In this document: in pieces, positions 18,548 to 27,275 of the stretch
Position numbering within the stretch: position 1 is the stretch's first letter
How the letters are laid out: each line of letters starts with the position of its first letter
Assembly: GCF_900112175.1 (NCBI RefSeq)
Contig: NZ_FOYT01000002.1
Location: forward strand, 806,001 to 870,000
Length of the DNA: 64,000 nt
Reading direction: 5' to 3'
Source of the DNA: Halogeometricum rufum
GTDB lineage: Archaea > Halobacteriota > Halobacteria > Halobacteriales > Haloferacaceae
Made by a program: the position numbers and the translations under genes
Notes under the pieces: generated by a model
Seen by the model: only the letters and a program-made list of their open reading frames with translations
What the model was told of the DNA's origin: nothing
Databases searched by the model: none

Positions 18548-19594
18548 TCAGTACTCCAGTTCGTTCGGGTCGTGCCGGGTGAGGAAGTCGCGCATCTCCT
18601 CGCGTTGCTCCACGAGGGCCGGCGACAGCGTCTCGTAGGCGTGCTCGAACGCGTCGTCGGGGTCGGCCGGCGGCAGGTCCTCGACCCACTCGACGGCGTC
18701 TTTCAGTTCGGCCTCCGCGTTCTCGCGCACCGTCTCGACGAACGCGTCGTCTATCACCCCGCGGTCGCGCAGGAACTCCTCGTAGCGGTCGAGCGGGTCG
18801 CGGACGCGCCACTCGGGCAGGTCCGGGTCGTCGTCGCGGTAAGCGCTCGGGTCGTCCGCGGTGGTGTGAGCCCCCTGACGGTACGTCAGGCTCTCCACGA
18901 GGACCGGACTCCCCTCGCGGGCGTCGGCGAGGGCCTCGGTGACCGTCTCGCGGACCGCGAGGGGGTCGTTGCCGTCCACCTGCACGCCCTCGAAGCCGTA
19001 CGCCTCGGCCTTGACGGCGATGGAGTCGCTGGCGGTCTGTCGCTCCCGCGGCATCGAGATGGCCCACGCGTTGTTCTCGCAGAAGAACACCACCGGCGCG
19101 TCGAACACGCCGGCGAAGTTCAGCCCCTCGTGGAAGTCGCCCTCGGAGGTGGCGCCGTCGCCGAAGCAGACCAGAATCGCGTGGTCCTCCTCGGTGTAGT
19201 TCGCCGCCATCCCGGCGCCCGTCGCCAGCGGAATCTGCGTGGCGATGGGCACCGCCTGCGGGAAGACGGGGACGTCGTGGTCCGAGAGGTACTCCGGGCG
19301 GCCGCGGCGGAACGCGAGGATGTCGCTCATCGGGACGCCGCGAGCGATCTGGAGCGCGTTCGACCGGTAGGTGGGAAACAGCACGTCGTCGTCGCGCATC
19401 GCGTGGGCCGCGCCGACCTGCGAGGCCTCCTGTCCGGTGAAGGGCGGATAGCCGCTCATCCACCCCCGCCGTTGGAGCGCGAGTGCGCGTTCGTCGAACC
19501 GCCGCGTCCGAACCATGTCGCGGAAGGCCGCACGCGCGTCTTGCTCGTCCAGCCACGAGTCGTCGAGGGACCGCTCACCGATGAGTCGGTGCAT
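18548..19594 (-). CDS. Thiamine-dependent 2-oxoacid dehydrogenase E1 component, alpha subunit
   Basis: The 348-residue E1-alpha (pyruvate or branched-chain 2-oxoacid dehydrogenase type) has YPPFTGQEASQVGAAHAM (about 49-66), YRSNALQIARG and the thiamine diphosphate motif GDGATSEGDFHEGLNFAG...CENN at about 147-178. It also has the regulatory-loop region YRQGAHTTADD. No E1-beta, E2 or E3 gene adjoins it, which is unusual because alpha and beta subunits are normally co-operonic. It may pair with a beta subunit encoded elsewhere. Confidence 0.88.
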   Translation of the reverse strand: MHRLIGERSLDDSWLDEQDARAAFRDMVRTRRFDERALALQRRGWMSGYPPFTGQEASQVGAAHAMRDDDVLFPTYRSNALQIARGVPMSDILAFRRGRPEYLSDHDVPVFPQAVPIATQIPLATGAGMAANYTEEDHAILVCFGDGATSEGDFHEGLNFAGVFDAPVVFFCENNAWAISMPRERQTASDSIAVKAEAYGFEGVQVDGNDPLAVRETVTEALADAREGSPVLVESLTYRQGAHTTADDPSAYRDDDPDLPEWRVRDPLDRYEEFLRDRGVIDDAFVETVRENAEAELKDAVEWVEDLPPADPDDAFEHAYETLSPALVEQREEMRDFLTRHDPNELEY

Positions 19595-19726
19595 GTCGGC
19601 TTCACACCGTGACTCGTGATAAACGTCCCCGGTTCACGCGCGTCACCGGCACGAACCGGTCTCGGCCCCACAGGAACCTGCTACCGCCGGTTTAACGGCC
19701 CACGTAGTCCGGAACGGTGCACTCTA

Positions 19727-19734
19727 CTTATATC
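19727..19734 (+). promoter_or_regulatory. TATA box of the glycosyltransferase gene
   Basis: CTTATATC is centred about 25 bp upstream of the ATG at 19756. This spacing predicts a leaderless transcript, the common haloarchaeal arrangement, and supports that start. Confidence 0.6.
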
Positions 19735-19755
19735 GGGACAGTCAGTAAATAGAGT

Positions 19756-20955
19756 ATGTTCGAGGTGCGGGCCGAACTCGTCGTGACCGTTCTCCTGTGG
19801 GTCTCCCTCGGGTTCTACGGGTTCTCGGCGCTCTGGTGGCTGTTCGAGACGACGGTGCTGTCGCGAGGGTGGCGGACCGACGACAGACTCGTCTGGGGAC
19901 CCGAGGACGTGCAGGTGCGGATACTCACCGTCGACGCCGAGGACGTGGTGCAGGCGACGGTGGACGCCATCCCCGAGGAGATACCCGACGTCCACGTCGT
20001 CGCCGAGCGACCGATGACCGTCGCGGGCGCGACGGTGCACGTCGTCCCGTCGGCGTTCACCTGCGAGGCGACGAACAAGGGACGCGCCGTCGAGTGGGCC
20101 CGACGACACGTGGCGTGTGACCGCGAGTACGTCCTCTACCTCGACGAAGACACGCTGATGACCGGGTTCGACGGCGTTCCGGACGCAGACGTGGTGCAGT
20201 TCTCCGAACTCCCGATGTTCACGGGGTCGAGGCTCGCCTACCTCTGTGAGGTGTTCCGGATGGGCTACCAGTACGAACAGCGCGGGTTCCACCGACTCCG
20301 CTACCCCCTGTACGCGTGGGGCGGGGCCGTCGCGGTCCGGCGGTCGGTCGAGGCGCGCGTGACGTGGGACGCGAAGACGCTGACGGAGGACACCAACTTC
20401 GTCTGGCGGGCGGCGCGGGACGTCCGCGCGACGTACGCCCTCGTGGACGCGAAGTTCCGGAATCAGGCGCCGCCGTCGGTTCGCGCGCTGATACGCCAGC
20501 GCCGGCGGTGGATTTCGGGGTCCATCGACGACGACAGTCACCTGGCGTGGCGCTACCGTCCGCTGTACGCGACGCGCATCGTCGCGTGGGCGTTCTCGCC
20601 GCTGGTGCCGTTGCTGGTCGTGGCCGCCTACGTCCACCCCGGAACCGCGCCGAACTTCGCGCTGTACGCCGGGATAGCGACCGGGTTCGGCCTCCTGCTC
20701 TACGTCTACACCGCGCTCGGAGCGGTATCGTACGGCAAGTCGCTCCCTCTCGCTCTCCTGTACGTGGCGCTCACGCCGGTGGCCGTCGTCGTCCACGCCG
20801 CCGGCGCGATGTGGGGCGTCCTCTCGCCGGTGCGGACGTTCGAGGTGACCGAGAAGGTGGTTCCCGAGCGACTGGTCGACGCCCACCCCGAGATGGAACC
20901 GGGCGACCTGACCGACGAGGACGGCAGGCGGTCGGTGGACCAGACGGCCGACTGA
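19756..20955 (+). CDS. Membrane glycosyltransferase, family 2-like
   Basis: The 399-residue processive-type GT2 enzyme has one N-terminal helix (about 8-32), a cytoplasmic catalytic domain with the DxD-like YLDEDT (about 130-135), AWGGAVAVRRS, the TLTEDTNF acceptor-base motif (about 210-217) and QRRRW (about 248-252). At least three C-terminal helices lie between about 275 and 360. QxxRW marks cellulose/hyaluronan-synthase-like transferases that move sugars across the membrane. The product is probably a surface glycan, but the substrate cannot be read. The next gene (DUF-type membrane protein) is 50 bp downstream. Confidence 0.88.
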   Translation: MFEVRAELVVTVLLWVSLGFYGFSALWWLFETTVLSRGWRTDDRLVWGPEDVQVRILTVDAEDVVQATVDAIPEEIPDVHVVAERPMTVAGATVHVVPSAFTCEATNKGRAVEWARRHVACDREYVLYLDEDTLMTGFDGVPDADVVQFSELPMFTGSRLAYLCEVFRMGYQYEQRGFHRLRYPLYAWGGAVAVRRSVEARVTWDAKTLTEDTNFVWRAARDVRATYALVDAKFRNQAPPSVRALIRQRRRWISGSIDDDSHLAWRYRPLYATRIVAWAFSPLVPLLVVAAYVHPGTAPNFALYAGIATGFGLLLYVYTALGAVSYGKSLPLALLYVALTPVAVVVHAAGAMWGVLSPVRTFEVTEKVVPERLVDAHPEMEPGDLTDEDGRRSVDQTAD

Positions 20956-21005
20956 GCGTCGAACGCACCCGAGCATGTAAAGTCGTCGGGCGCCCTACGT
21001 CGGGT

Positions 21006-21329
21006 ATGGTCTCGGTCCTCGACCTCGTGCTGTTCGGTGTGGTCGTCGCGGGGCACACCCTCATCGCGGCGGTGATGACCCGATTCTTCCGCATCCGGCT
21101 GAAGACGCAGTGGGGGTACGTCGTCTACTCCCTGCTGCTCATCCCCGTCGTCCTCCTCGTGACGACGCTGGTGTTCTTCGGCCTCCTCCCCATCGGCGGC
21201 AGTCTCAACCTCGACACGCCGGCGTTGCTCGCGGCGTCCATCGGGATGCCGCTGGCGCTCGGGTTCACCGTCGACACGCTGTACGTCCCGCCGCCGGAGG
21301 AGTACGACCTGCCCGAAGCGCGGAACTAG
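21006..21329 (+). CDS. Three-helix membrane protein, hypothetical
   Basis: This 107-residue protein has hydrophobic segments at about 4-24, 38-62 and 76-92, with a basic loop FFRIRLKTQWGY between the first two. The C-terminus is soluble (VPPPEEYDLPEARN). It is not recognised. It follows the glycosyltransferase gene on the same strand and may be co-transcribed. Confidence 0.7.
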   Translation: MVSVLDLVLFGVVVAGHTLIAAVMTRFFRIRLKTQWGYVVYSLLLIPVVLLVTTLVFFGLLPIGGSLNLDTPALLAASIGMPLALGFTVDTLYVPPPEEYDLPEARN

Positions 21330-21388
21330 GAACGACCGCGGCGGAGCGCGAAACTGGGAACGACTCGTTCGAAGCGCGGCCCCGAGCG

Positions 21389-21988
21389 CTACCGCCGTTC
21401 GTGTTCGGCGACGAGTCGCTCGACGCTACGTTCGACCATCTCGATTACGTCCTCTGGGGGTTGGCTGGCGTCGACGCGGACGAACCGCTCGGGTTCGGCG
21501 TCGATGAGGCGTTCGTAGTTCTGCCGCACCGACTCCAGATACGAGGCGCGCTCGAACTTGTTCGTCGCGCCGGCGCGCGCGGCGGCCGTCTCGGGGTCCA
21601 CGTCGAGGTAGATGGTCGCGTCCGGCGGCCGGGAGAAGGCGGCGTGGATGCCGCGGATGTAGTCCAGCGGTCGGCGGAGGTCCGACTCTTCGAGCGTCGC
21701 GGCCTGATAGGCGAACCGGGAGTCCGAGTAGCGGTCGGAGACGACGAGTTCGCCGTCGGCGAGTGCCGGGCGGACCACGCGCGAGAGGTGGTCGGCGTGG
21801 TCGGCGGTGAACAGGAACAGTTCCGCGAGCGAGTCGGCGTCCTCGTCGGCCATCGACCGGGACACGGCGTCGCCGTACCACGACTCGGTGGGTTCGCGCG
21901 TGAACACCGCGTCGGGGTGGGCGTCGTGCAACGCCTCCCACGCCGTGGTCTTTCCGCTGCCGTCTAACCCCTCAAGCGTGATGAGCAT
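21389..21988 (-). CDS. tmk: Thymidylate kinase
   Basis: The 199-residue dTMP kinase makes dTDP for DNA synthesis. The P-loop [15 protein letters not shown] is at about 6-20. Other motifs are [11 protein letters not shown] (DRX-type substrate loop), [15 protein letters not shown] (about 97-111), the [12 protein letters not shown] adenine region and a lid with NKFE. The start at MLITLEG is the canonical Tmk N-terminus. It converges with the preceding gene. Confidence 0.95.
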   Translation of the reverse strand: MLITLEGLDGSGKTTAWEALHDAHPDAVFTREPTESWYGDAVSRSMADEDADSLAELFLFTADHADHLSRVVRPALADGELVVSDRYSDSRFAYQAATLEESDLRRPLDYIRGIHAAFSRPPDATIYLDVDPETAAARAGATNKFERASYLESVRQNYERLIDAEPERFVRVDASQPPEDVIEMVERSVERLVAEHERR

Positions 21989-22149
21989 GGTTCGAGGTGG
22001 ACGGTCGGGGGAGTAAAACCGCTCGGGTCGCCGCCGCCCCGGACCGCGTCGGGTCGGCGGTGGTTCGAGGGTCGAATTCGCCCACAAATCGCGAGACGAC
22101 GGCACCCAACGGGGGTACATTTACGTCGATTCCGCGACAACTGTAGGTG

Positions 22150-23034
22150 ATGAAAGTTCTCGTGGTCGGCGGAAGCGGTTTCGTGGGAACGAACCTGTGC
22201 CGTGAACTGAAAGCGCGGGGCCACGAGGTGACGGCCCTCTCGCGGAGTCCGAGTAGCGAGGCGTTGCCGAAGGGCGTGAACAAGACGATGGGCAACGTCA
22301 CGGTGTACGACTCCATCAAGAACGCCTTCGAGGGGATTGACGCCGTCTACAATCTCGTCGCACTGTCGCCGCTTTTCAAACCGAGCGGGGGCAAGGAGAT
22401 GCACGACAAGATTCACCGACAGGGCACCGAGAACGTCGTGCGCGCCGCCGAGAAACACGAGGTGGACCGGTTCGTCCAGATGAGCGCTCTCGGGGCGGAC
22501 GAGGACGGCCCCACCGCCTACATCCGAGCGAAGGGCGAAGCCGAGCAGATAGTCACCGAATCGGTCCTCGACTGGACCATCTTCCGCCCGTCGGTCATCT
22601 TCGGCGAGGGCGGCGAGTTCGTCAAGTTCACGAAACTGCTCGCGCCGCCGTACGTCAGCGCACTCCCCGGCGGCGGAAAGACGCGGTTCCAACCGATTCA
22701 CGTCGACGACGTGGTCCGGATGATGGCCGACGCTATCGAAGACGAGAAACACGTCGGCCAGACGTACGAGATCGGCGGCCCGGACAAACTCACTCTCGCG
22801 GAGATAGCGAAACTGATACACGAGTCCAACGGGCGGTCCACCACCGTGGTCCCGGTTCCGATGGGTCTCGCCAAGGTGGGACTCGCCGTCGGGGGCGCGA
22901 TTCCCGGGTTCCCGATGGGTTCGGACCAGTACCGGTCGCTGAAGTTCGACAACGTCACCGACGACAACGACATCGGAGCGTTCGACTACGGTACGGGTGA
23001 ACTGACCACGCTGCGGGCGTACCTCAACGACTAG
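22150..23034 (+). CDS. NAD(P)-binding epimerase-like protein (NDUFA9/atypical SDR family)
   Basis: The 294-residue extended/atypical short-chain dehydrogenase has the N-terminal motif VVGGSGFVGTNLCRELKARG (about 4-23). It also has DRFVQMSALGADED, the active-site-like YIRAKGEAEQIV (Tyr and Lys at about 119 and 123) and IFRPSVIFGEG. This pattern is that of the complex I NDUFA9-like and sugar-epimerase group. It may act in quinone or lipid biology, which is not provable here. A TTTACG box at 22119-22124 lies about 28 bp upstream of the ATG. Confidence 0.85.
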   Translation: MKVLVVGGSGFVGTNLCRELKARGHEVTALSRSPSSEALPKGVNKTMGNVTVYDSIKNAFEGIDAVYNLVALSPLFKPSGGKEMHDKIHRQGTENVVRAAEKHEVDRFVQMSALGADEDGPTAYIRAKGEAEQIVTESVLDWTIFRPSVIFGEGGEFVKFTKLLAPPYVSALPGGGKTRFQPIHVDDVVRMMADAIEDEKHVGQTYEIGGPDKLTLAEIAKLIHESNGRSTTVVPVPMGLAKVGLAVGGAIPGFPMGSDQYRSLKFDNVTDDNDIGAFDYGTGELTTLRAYLND

Positions 23035-23277
23035 GGCGACGAGTAGAATAAGAAAAAATTGCCGCATCACGTCCGTTATCGACCGCAAAATATTATATAA
23101 AAAGAGATATTCTCTATAGTGAGAATTACCCGGTTTCGTATAACGGGTGATTAACGTCTGCCCCACGTCTGTCGATTTCGAGGATTATTGTATCATTTTC
23201 CAGATGTTTCCCCATCACAAAGTTTATGTTCGCATTCGTGCTGGCATATAGTCAATGGCGAGGGGACCGAACAAACG
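23035..23277 (+). promoter_or_regulatory. AT-rich control region upstream of cetZ1
   Basis: This 243-bp region is far more AT-rich than its surroundings. It holds an ATATTATATAAAAAG stretch (23088-23104), an inverted repeat ATTCTC-6 nt-GAGAAT (23109-23126), a second ACCCG-11 nt-CGGGT (23128-23148) and a TTTATG box (23223-23228) about 50 bp before the cetZ1 ATG. A GAGGGG ribosome-binding-like stretch (23260-23265) precedes the start, so this mRNA probably has a short leader, unlike many neighbours. Confidence 0.5.
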
Positions 23278-24459
23278 ATGAAACTCGCAATGATCGGATT
23301 CGGGCAAGCCGGGGGAAAGATAGTCGACAAATTCGTCGAGTACGACCAGCGACACGGTTCGGGTATCGTCCGGGCCGCCGTCGCAGTCAACTCCGCGAAG
23401 GCCGACCTGATGGGCCTAGAGCACATCCCGCAGGACCAACGGGTCCTCATCGGGCAGTCGCGTGTGAAGGGTCACGGGGTCGGTGCCGACAACGAACTCG
23501 GCGCTGAAATCGCCGAGGAGGACATCGACGAGGTGCAGGGTGCCATCGACAGCATCCCCGTCCACGAGGTGGACGCGTTCCTCGTCGTCTCCGGACTCGG
23601 CGGCGGCACCGGCAGCGGTGGCGCGCCCGTATTAGCGAAACACTTGAAACGAATCTACACAGAGCCAGTCTACGGACTCGGCGTCCTGCCGGGCGGTGAC
23701 GAGGGCGGTATCTACACCCTCAACGCCGCGCGGTCGTTCCAGACGTTCGTCCGCGAGGTTGACAACCTCATGGTGTTCGACAACGACGCCTGGCGCAAGA
23801 CCGGTGAGTCCGTCCAGGGGGGGTACGACGAGATAAACGAGGAGATAGTCACTCGCTTCGGCGTCCTGTTCGGCGCGGGCGAAGTCGAACACGGCGGCGA
23901 AGTCGCAGAGAGCGTCGTCGACTCCTCGGAGATAATCAACACGCTCGCCGGCGGCGGCGTCTCCACCGTCGGGTACGCCTCCGAGACGGTCGAGGAGAAG
24001 AACTCCAGCGGCGGACTCCTCTCCCGCATCACCGGCGGCGACGGCGACGAGCAGATAGACACCGCCCACACGACCAACCGCATCACGTCGCTGGTCCGGA
24101 AGGCCGCACTCGGCCGCCTCACGCTCCCGTGCGAGATAGAGGGCACCGAGCGCGCGTTGCTCGTCCTCGCCGGTCCGCCGGAGCATCTCAACCGGAAAGG
24201 AATAGAGCGCGGCCGGAAGTGGATCGAGGAGCAGACCGGCAGCATGGAGGTCCGCGGCGGCGACTACCCCATCCGCAACTCGGGGAAAGTCGCGTCGGTC
24301 ATCCTGCTCTCGGGCGTCACCAACGTGCCCCGCATCAAGGAGTTGCAGCAGGTGGCCATCGAAGCGCAGGAGAACATCGACGAGATTCGGCAGGAGAGCG
24401 ACGAGAACTTGGAAAATCTGGTCAACGATGACGAAGACGAGTTGGAATCGCTTTTCTAA
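23278..24459 (+). CDS. cetZ1: Tubulin-like protein CetZ (CetZ1 type)
   Basis: The 393-residue FtsZ/tubulin-superfamily GTPase controls cell shape and motility in haloarchaea. The N-terminus MKLAMIGFGQAGGK matches CetZ. The tubulin signature GGGTGSG is at about 108-114. The T7-loop/catalytic region is around EINEEI...GVLFGAGEVEHGG, and the C-terminus is acidic (NDDEDELESLF). The CetZ1-cofC-cofG gene order agrees with what I recall around cetZ1 in Haloferax. Its 3' end overlaps the next gene by 32 bases. Confidence 0.95.
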   Translation: MKLAMIGFGQAGGKIVDKFVEYDQRHGSGIVRAAVAVNSAKADLMGLEHIPQDQRVLIGQSRVKGHGVGADNELGAEIAEEDIDEVQGAIDSIPVHEVDAFLVVSGLGGGTGSGGAPVLAKHLKRIYTEPVYGLGVLPGGDEGGIYTLNAARSFQTFVREVDNLMVFDNDAWRKTGESVQGGYDEINEEIVTRFGVLFGAGEVEHGGEVAESVVDSSEIINTLAGGGVSTVGYASETVEEKNSSGGLLSRITGGDGDEQIDTAHTTNRITSLVRKAALGRLTLPCEIEGTERALLVLAGPPEHLNRKGIERGRKWIEEQTGSMEVRGGDYPIRNSGKVASVILLSGVTNVPRIKELQQVAIEAQENIDEIRQESDENLENLVNDDEDELESLF

Positions 24460-25213
24460 GCTCGCGCTCGCCTGTCTCGTCGCCCTGACGGCCCTCGCGG
24501 CACCCGTCGCCGCCGTGTCGGTCGCCGAGGACGACGTGCCCAGCGAAGCGCAGGTCGATTCGAAGGTCACCACGACGGTGACGCTGAACGAACTGTACCA
24601 GAACCCGCAGTTGGAGTCGTGGACGCTCGCCGGGTCGACCGAGTTGACGGACGTGACGTGGACCGTCACCTACTACGACCAGACGGGTGCCAAGGTGAAC
24701 CAGCAGTCGTTCGACGGCCAGAACTTCAGCGGCGCGTCCATCGACGCCGGTGACGGCACCAGCGAGGTCGAGGTGCGCGTCTCCGGCACCGCGCCGAGCG
24801 TCGAGTCGTACGTGTACGACCCGGCGCAGTCGTTCACCGTCATGAGCCTCCAGCAGACGCGCGAAGGCGGCTCCTCGAACGACATCGGGTCGTGGACGAC
24901 GCAGCACTTCACCGAGGAGAGTCAGAGCGCCCGGTCGGCGCTCGACGAGTCGCAGGCGGCCGTCCAGAGCGCCGGGTCCGACCAGGCCGAATCGACGTTC
25001 GACAACGCCGTCAGCGCGTTCGAGAACGGGAACTTCGAACTCGCGACCGAGCTGGCGAATCAGGCGCAGAGCGAGGCCCAACAGGCCCAGCAGTCGAGCC
25101 AGACGCAGCAACTGCTCGTGTACGCCGCCGGCGGACTCGTCGCCCTGGCCGTCGTGGTCGGTGGCGTCTTCTACTGGCGCTCCCAGCAGGACAGCTACGA
25201 CAAACTGGGCTGA
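24428..25213 (+). CDS. Exported membrane-anchored protein overlapping cetZ1
   Basis: This 261-residue protein has an N-terminal signal peptide (about 10-30, ending AAPVAAVS) and a beta-rich external domain (about 40-145). A Gln/Ser/Ala-rich helical segment (about 160-225; QAQSEAQQAQQSSQTQQLL) is followed by one C-terminal transmembrane helix (about 227-249) and a short cytoplasmic tail RSQQDSYDKLG. The start overlaps the end of cetZ1 by 32 bases in another frame, so translation is probably coupled. It is conserved next to cetZ1 as far as I recall, with no assigned function. Confidence 0.85.
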   Translation: MTKTSWNRFSKLALACLVALTALAAPVAAVSVAEDDVPSEAQVDSKVTTTVTLNELYQNPQLESWTLAGSTELTDVTWTVTYYDQTGAKVNQQSFDGQNFSGASIDAGDGTSEVEVRVSGTAPSVESYVYDPAQSFTVMSLQQTREGGSSNDIGSWTTQHFTEESQSARSALDESQAAVQSAGSDQAESTFDNAVSAFENGNFELATELANQAQSEAQQAQQSSQTQQLLVYAAGGLVALAVVVGGVFYWRSQQDSYDKLG

Positions 25214-25252
25214 GCCGCACCGTTCTTCTTTGCGGACCACGCCGGTATCGAC

Positions 25253-25873
25253 ATGCACGTCGTCGTCCCGTACACCACGCGCGAGCCGAAGAGTCGCCTC
25301 GCCGGCGTCCTCGCTCCCGACGAACGCCGCGCGTTCGCCCGCGCGATGCGCGACGACGTCGTCGCCGCCGTCCGCGCGGCGGGCGAGACGCCGACGGTCC
25401 TGACCACGGAACCGCTCGACGACGGCGTGGACGCCCCCGTCGTCGTCGACGACAGGCCGCTGACGCCCGCGGTGAACGCGATACTCGCCGAGGAGGCGGA
25501 GTCGGCGGTGGGCGTCGTCATGGCTGACCTGCCGCTCGCGACGCCGGACGCGCTCGCGCGACTGTTCGAGAGCGACGGCGACGTCGTCGTGGCACCGGGG
25601 CGCGGCGGCGGGACGAACGCGCTCGTCGTCCGCGACCCGGCGTTCCGCGTGGACTACCACGGCGCCTCCTACCGGGACCACCGGCGAATCGCGGCCGACG
25701 CCGGACTGTCCGTCGCCGTCGTCGATTCGATGCGGTTGGCGACGGACGTGGACGAACCCGCGGACCTCGCGGAGGTCCTCCTCCACGGCGAGGGGGCCGC
25801 GCGGGCGTGGCTGACGGACGCCGGCTTCGAACTCGCCGTCGCGGACGGCCGCGTCGGCGTCGCGCGCGAGTGA
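25253..25873 (+). CDS. cofC: 2-phospho-L-lactate guanylyltransferase
   Basis: The 206-residue nucleotidyltransferase activates 2-phospholactate (or phosphoenolpyruvate) with GTP for coenzyme F420 synthesis. Motifs are MHVVVPYTTREPKSRLAG (about 1-18), VVMADLPLATPDAL (about 88-101), APGRGGGTNALVVRD (about 114-128) and YHGASYRDH, and DVDEPADLAEV near the end. It lies 39 bp after the CetZ partner gene and upstream of cofG, which supports the assignment. Confidence 0.93.
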   Translation: MHVVVPYTTREPKSRLAGVLAPDERRAFARAMRDDVVAAVRAAGETPTVLTTEPLDDGVDAPVVVDDRPLTPAVNAILAEEAESAVGVVMADLPLATPDALARLFESDGDVVVAPGRGGGTNALVVRDPAFRVDYHGASYRDHRRIAADAGLSVAVVDSMRLATDVDEPADLAEVLLHGEGAARAWLTDAGFELAVADGRVGVARE

Positions 25874-26070
25874 GCCACGCCAGTAGGACTATACGTTTCA
25901 GCGACGAAGTCTCACGATGCGCGACGCGCCGGGTGTGCCGGGCGCGAGCGGGCGTTTCACCGTCCGCACCGTACCGCACGCAGTAGCGCGTCGCGCAGTC
26001 CCCGCGCGGAGACGTGGCCGGCGTCACCGCGAGTGACATACTTTTGTGCCTCCGAGACGGACGCGCAGTC

Positions 26071-27228
26071 GTGTTCCCTGCGGCCGACGAGTACGACGTA
26101 CACATCGAACCGGACGACGACGCCGTCGAGCGACTGCTGGCCGTCTCGCCCGACGACGTCGACCCGGCGTCGGAACTCACCTTCTCCCGGAACGTCTTCC
26201 TCCCGTTGACCACCGCCTGCCGGTACACCTGCACCTACTGCACCTACTACGACGTGCCGGGCGAGGCGACGCTGCTGTCGCCCGAGGAGGTGCGCGAGAC
26301 GCTCCGAGTCGGCGCCGACGCCGGCTGCACGGAGGCGCTATTCACGTTCGGCGACGAACCGGACGACCGCTACACGGCGATACACGACCAGTTGGCCGAG
26401 TGGGGGTACGACGACGTCTTGGCGTACCTGCGCGACTGCTGCGAGATGGCGATGGAGGAGGGACTGCTCGCGCACTCGAACCCGGGCGACCTCACCGAAG
26501 CCGAGTTCGAGCGCCTCGCCCCGGTCAACGCGTCGATGGGCGTCATGCTGGAGACGACGGCGGACGTGGCGGCGCACTCGGGCGGCCGGCGGAAGACGCC
26601 GGGACAGCGACTCAACACGGTCCGCGCCGCGGGCGAGGTGGGCGTCCCCTTCACCACCGGCATCCTCGTCGGCATCGGCGAGACGTGGCGCGACCGCGCC
26701 GAGAGCCTGTTGGCCATCCGCGAACTGCACGAACGCCACGACCACGTTCAGGAGGTCATCGTCCAGAACGTCGTCCCGAACGAGCGGTCGAGCTTCGAGC
26801 GGCCGTCGGTGGCGACGATGCGCCGCGTCGTCGCCATGGCCCGCGCCGCCCTCCCCGAGGAAGTGTCGGTGCAGGTGCCGCCGAACCTCTCGCCGACGCG
26901 CGACCTCCTCGACTGCGGCGTCGACGACCTAGGGGGCGTCTCGCCCGTCACCGACGACTACGTCAACCCCGACTACGAGTGGCCCGCGCTGCGGGAACTC
27001 CGCGACGTCGCCGACGCGGGCGGGGTCCCCCTGCACGAACGCCTGCCGGTGTACGAGCGCTACCTCCCCGAGCGTCACCGCCGCCCCGAGTTCGACGGCC
27101 GGCCGGCGACCGGAACGTGGCTCTCCGACCGCGTCCGCGCGGCGATAGACGCCGACGACGTCCACGGCGAACGCTACCGCGGCGTCGCCAGACGCGACGG
27201 CCCCCTCGCCGTCGGCTCTGCGGACTGA
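26071..27228 (+). CDS. cofG: FO synthase subunit 1 (radical SAM)
   Basis: CofG works with CofH to form the deazaflavin FO, the chromophore of F420. The radical-SAM motif is CRYTCTYC (about 50-57), followed by FGDEPDDRY and the GxGET-like VGIGETWRDRAESL. I chose the GTG at 26071 (FPAADEYDV). A CATACTTTTGTG box lies about 30 bp upstream and would give a leaderless mRNA, and the N-terminus then resembles other haloarchaeal CofG. A GTG at 26014 would add 19 residues. Confidence 0.93.
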   Translation: MFPAADEYDVHIEPDDDAVERLLAVSPDDVDPASELTFSRNVFLPLTTACRYTCTYCTYYDVPGEATLLSPEEVRETLRVGADAGCTEALFTFGDEPDDRYTAIHDQLAEWGYDDVLAYLRDCCEMAMEEGLLAHSNPGDLTEAEFERLAPVNASMGVMLETTADVAAHSGGRRKTPGQRLNTVRAAGEVGVPFTTGILVGIGETWRDRAESLLAIRELHERHDHVQEVIVQNVVPNERSSFERPSVATMRRVVAMARAALPEEVSVQVPPNLSPTRDLLDCGVDDLGGVSPVTDDYVNPDYEWPALRELRDVADAGGVPLHERLPVYERYLPERHRRPEFDGRPATGTWLSDRVRAAIDADDVHGERYRGVARRDGPLAVGSAD

Positions 27229-27275
27229 GCGCACACCACCGAGCGAACTATCCTGACAGTCGGCGAATCAGAACC

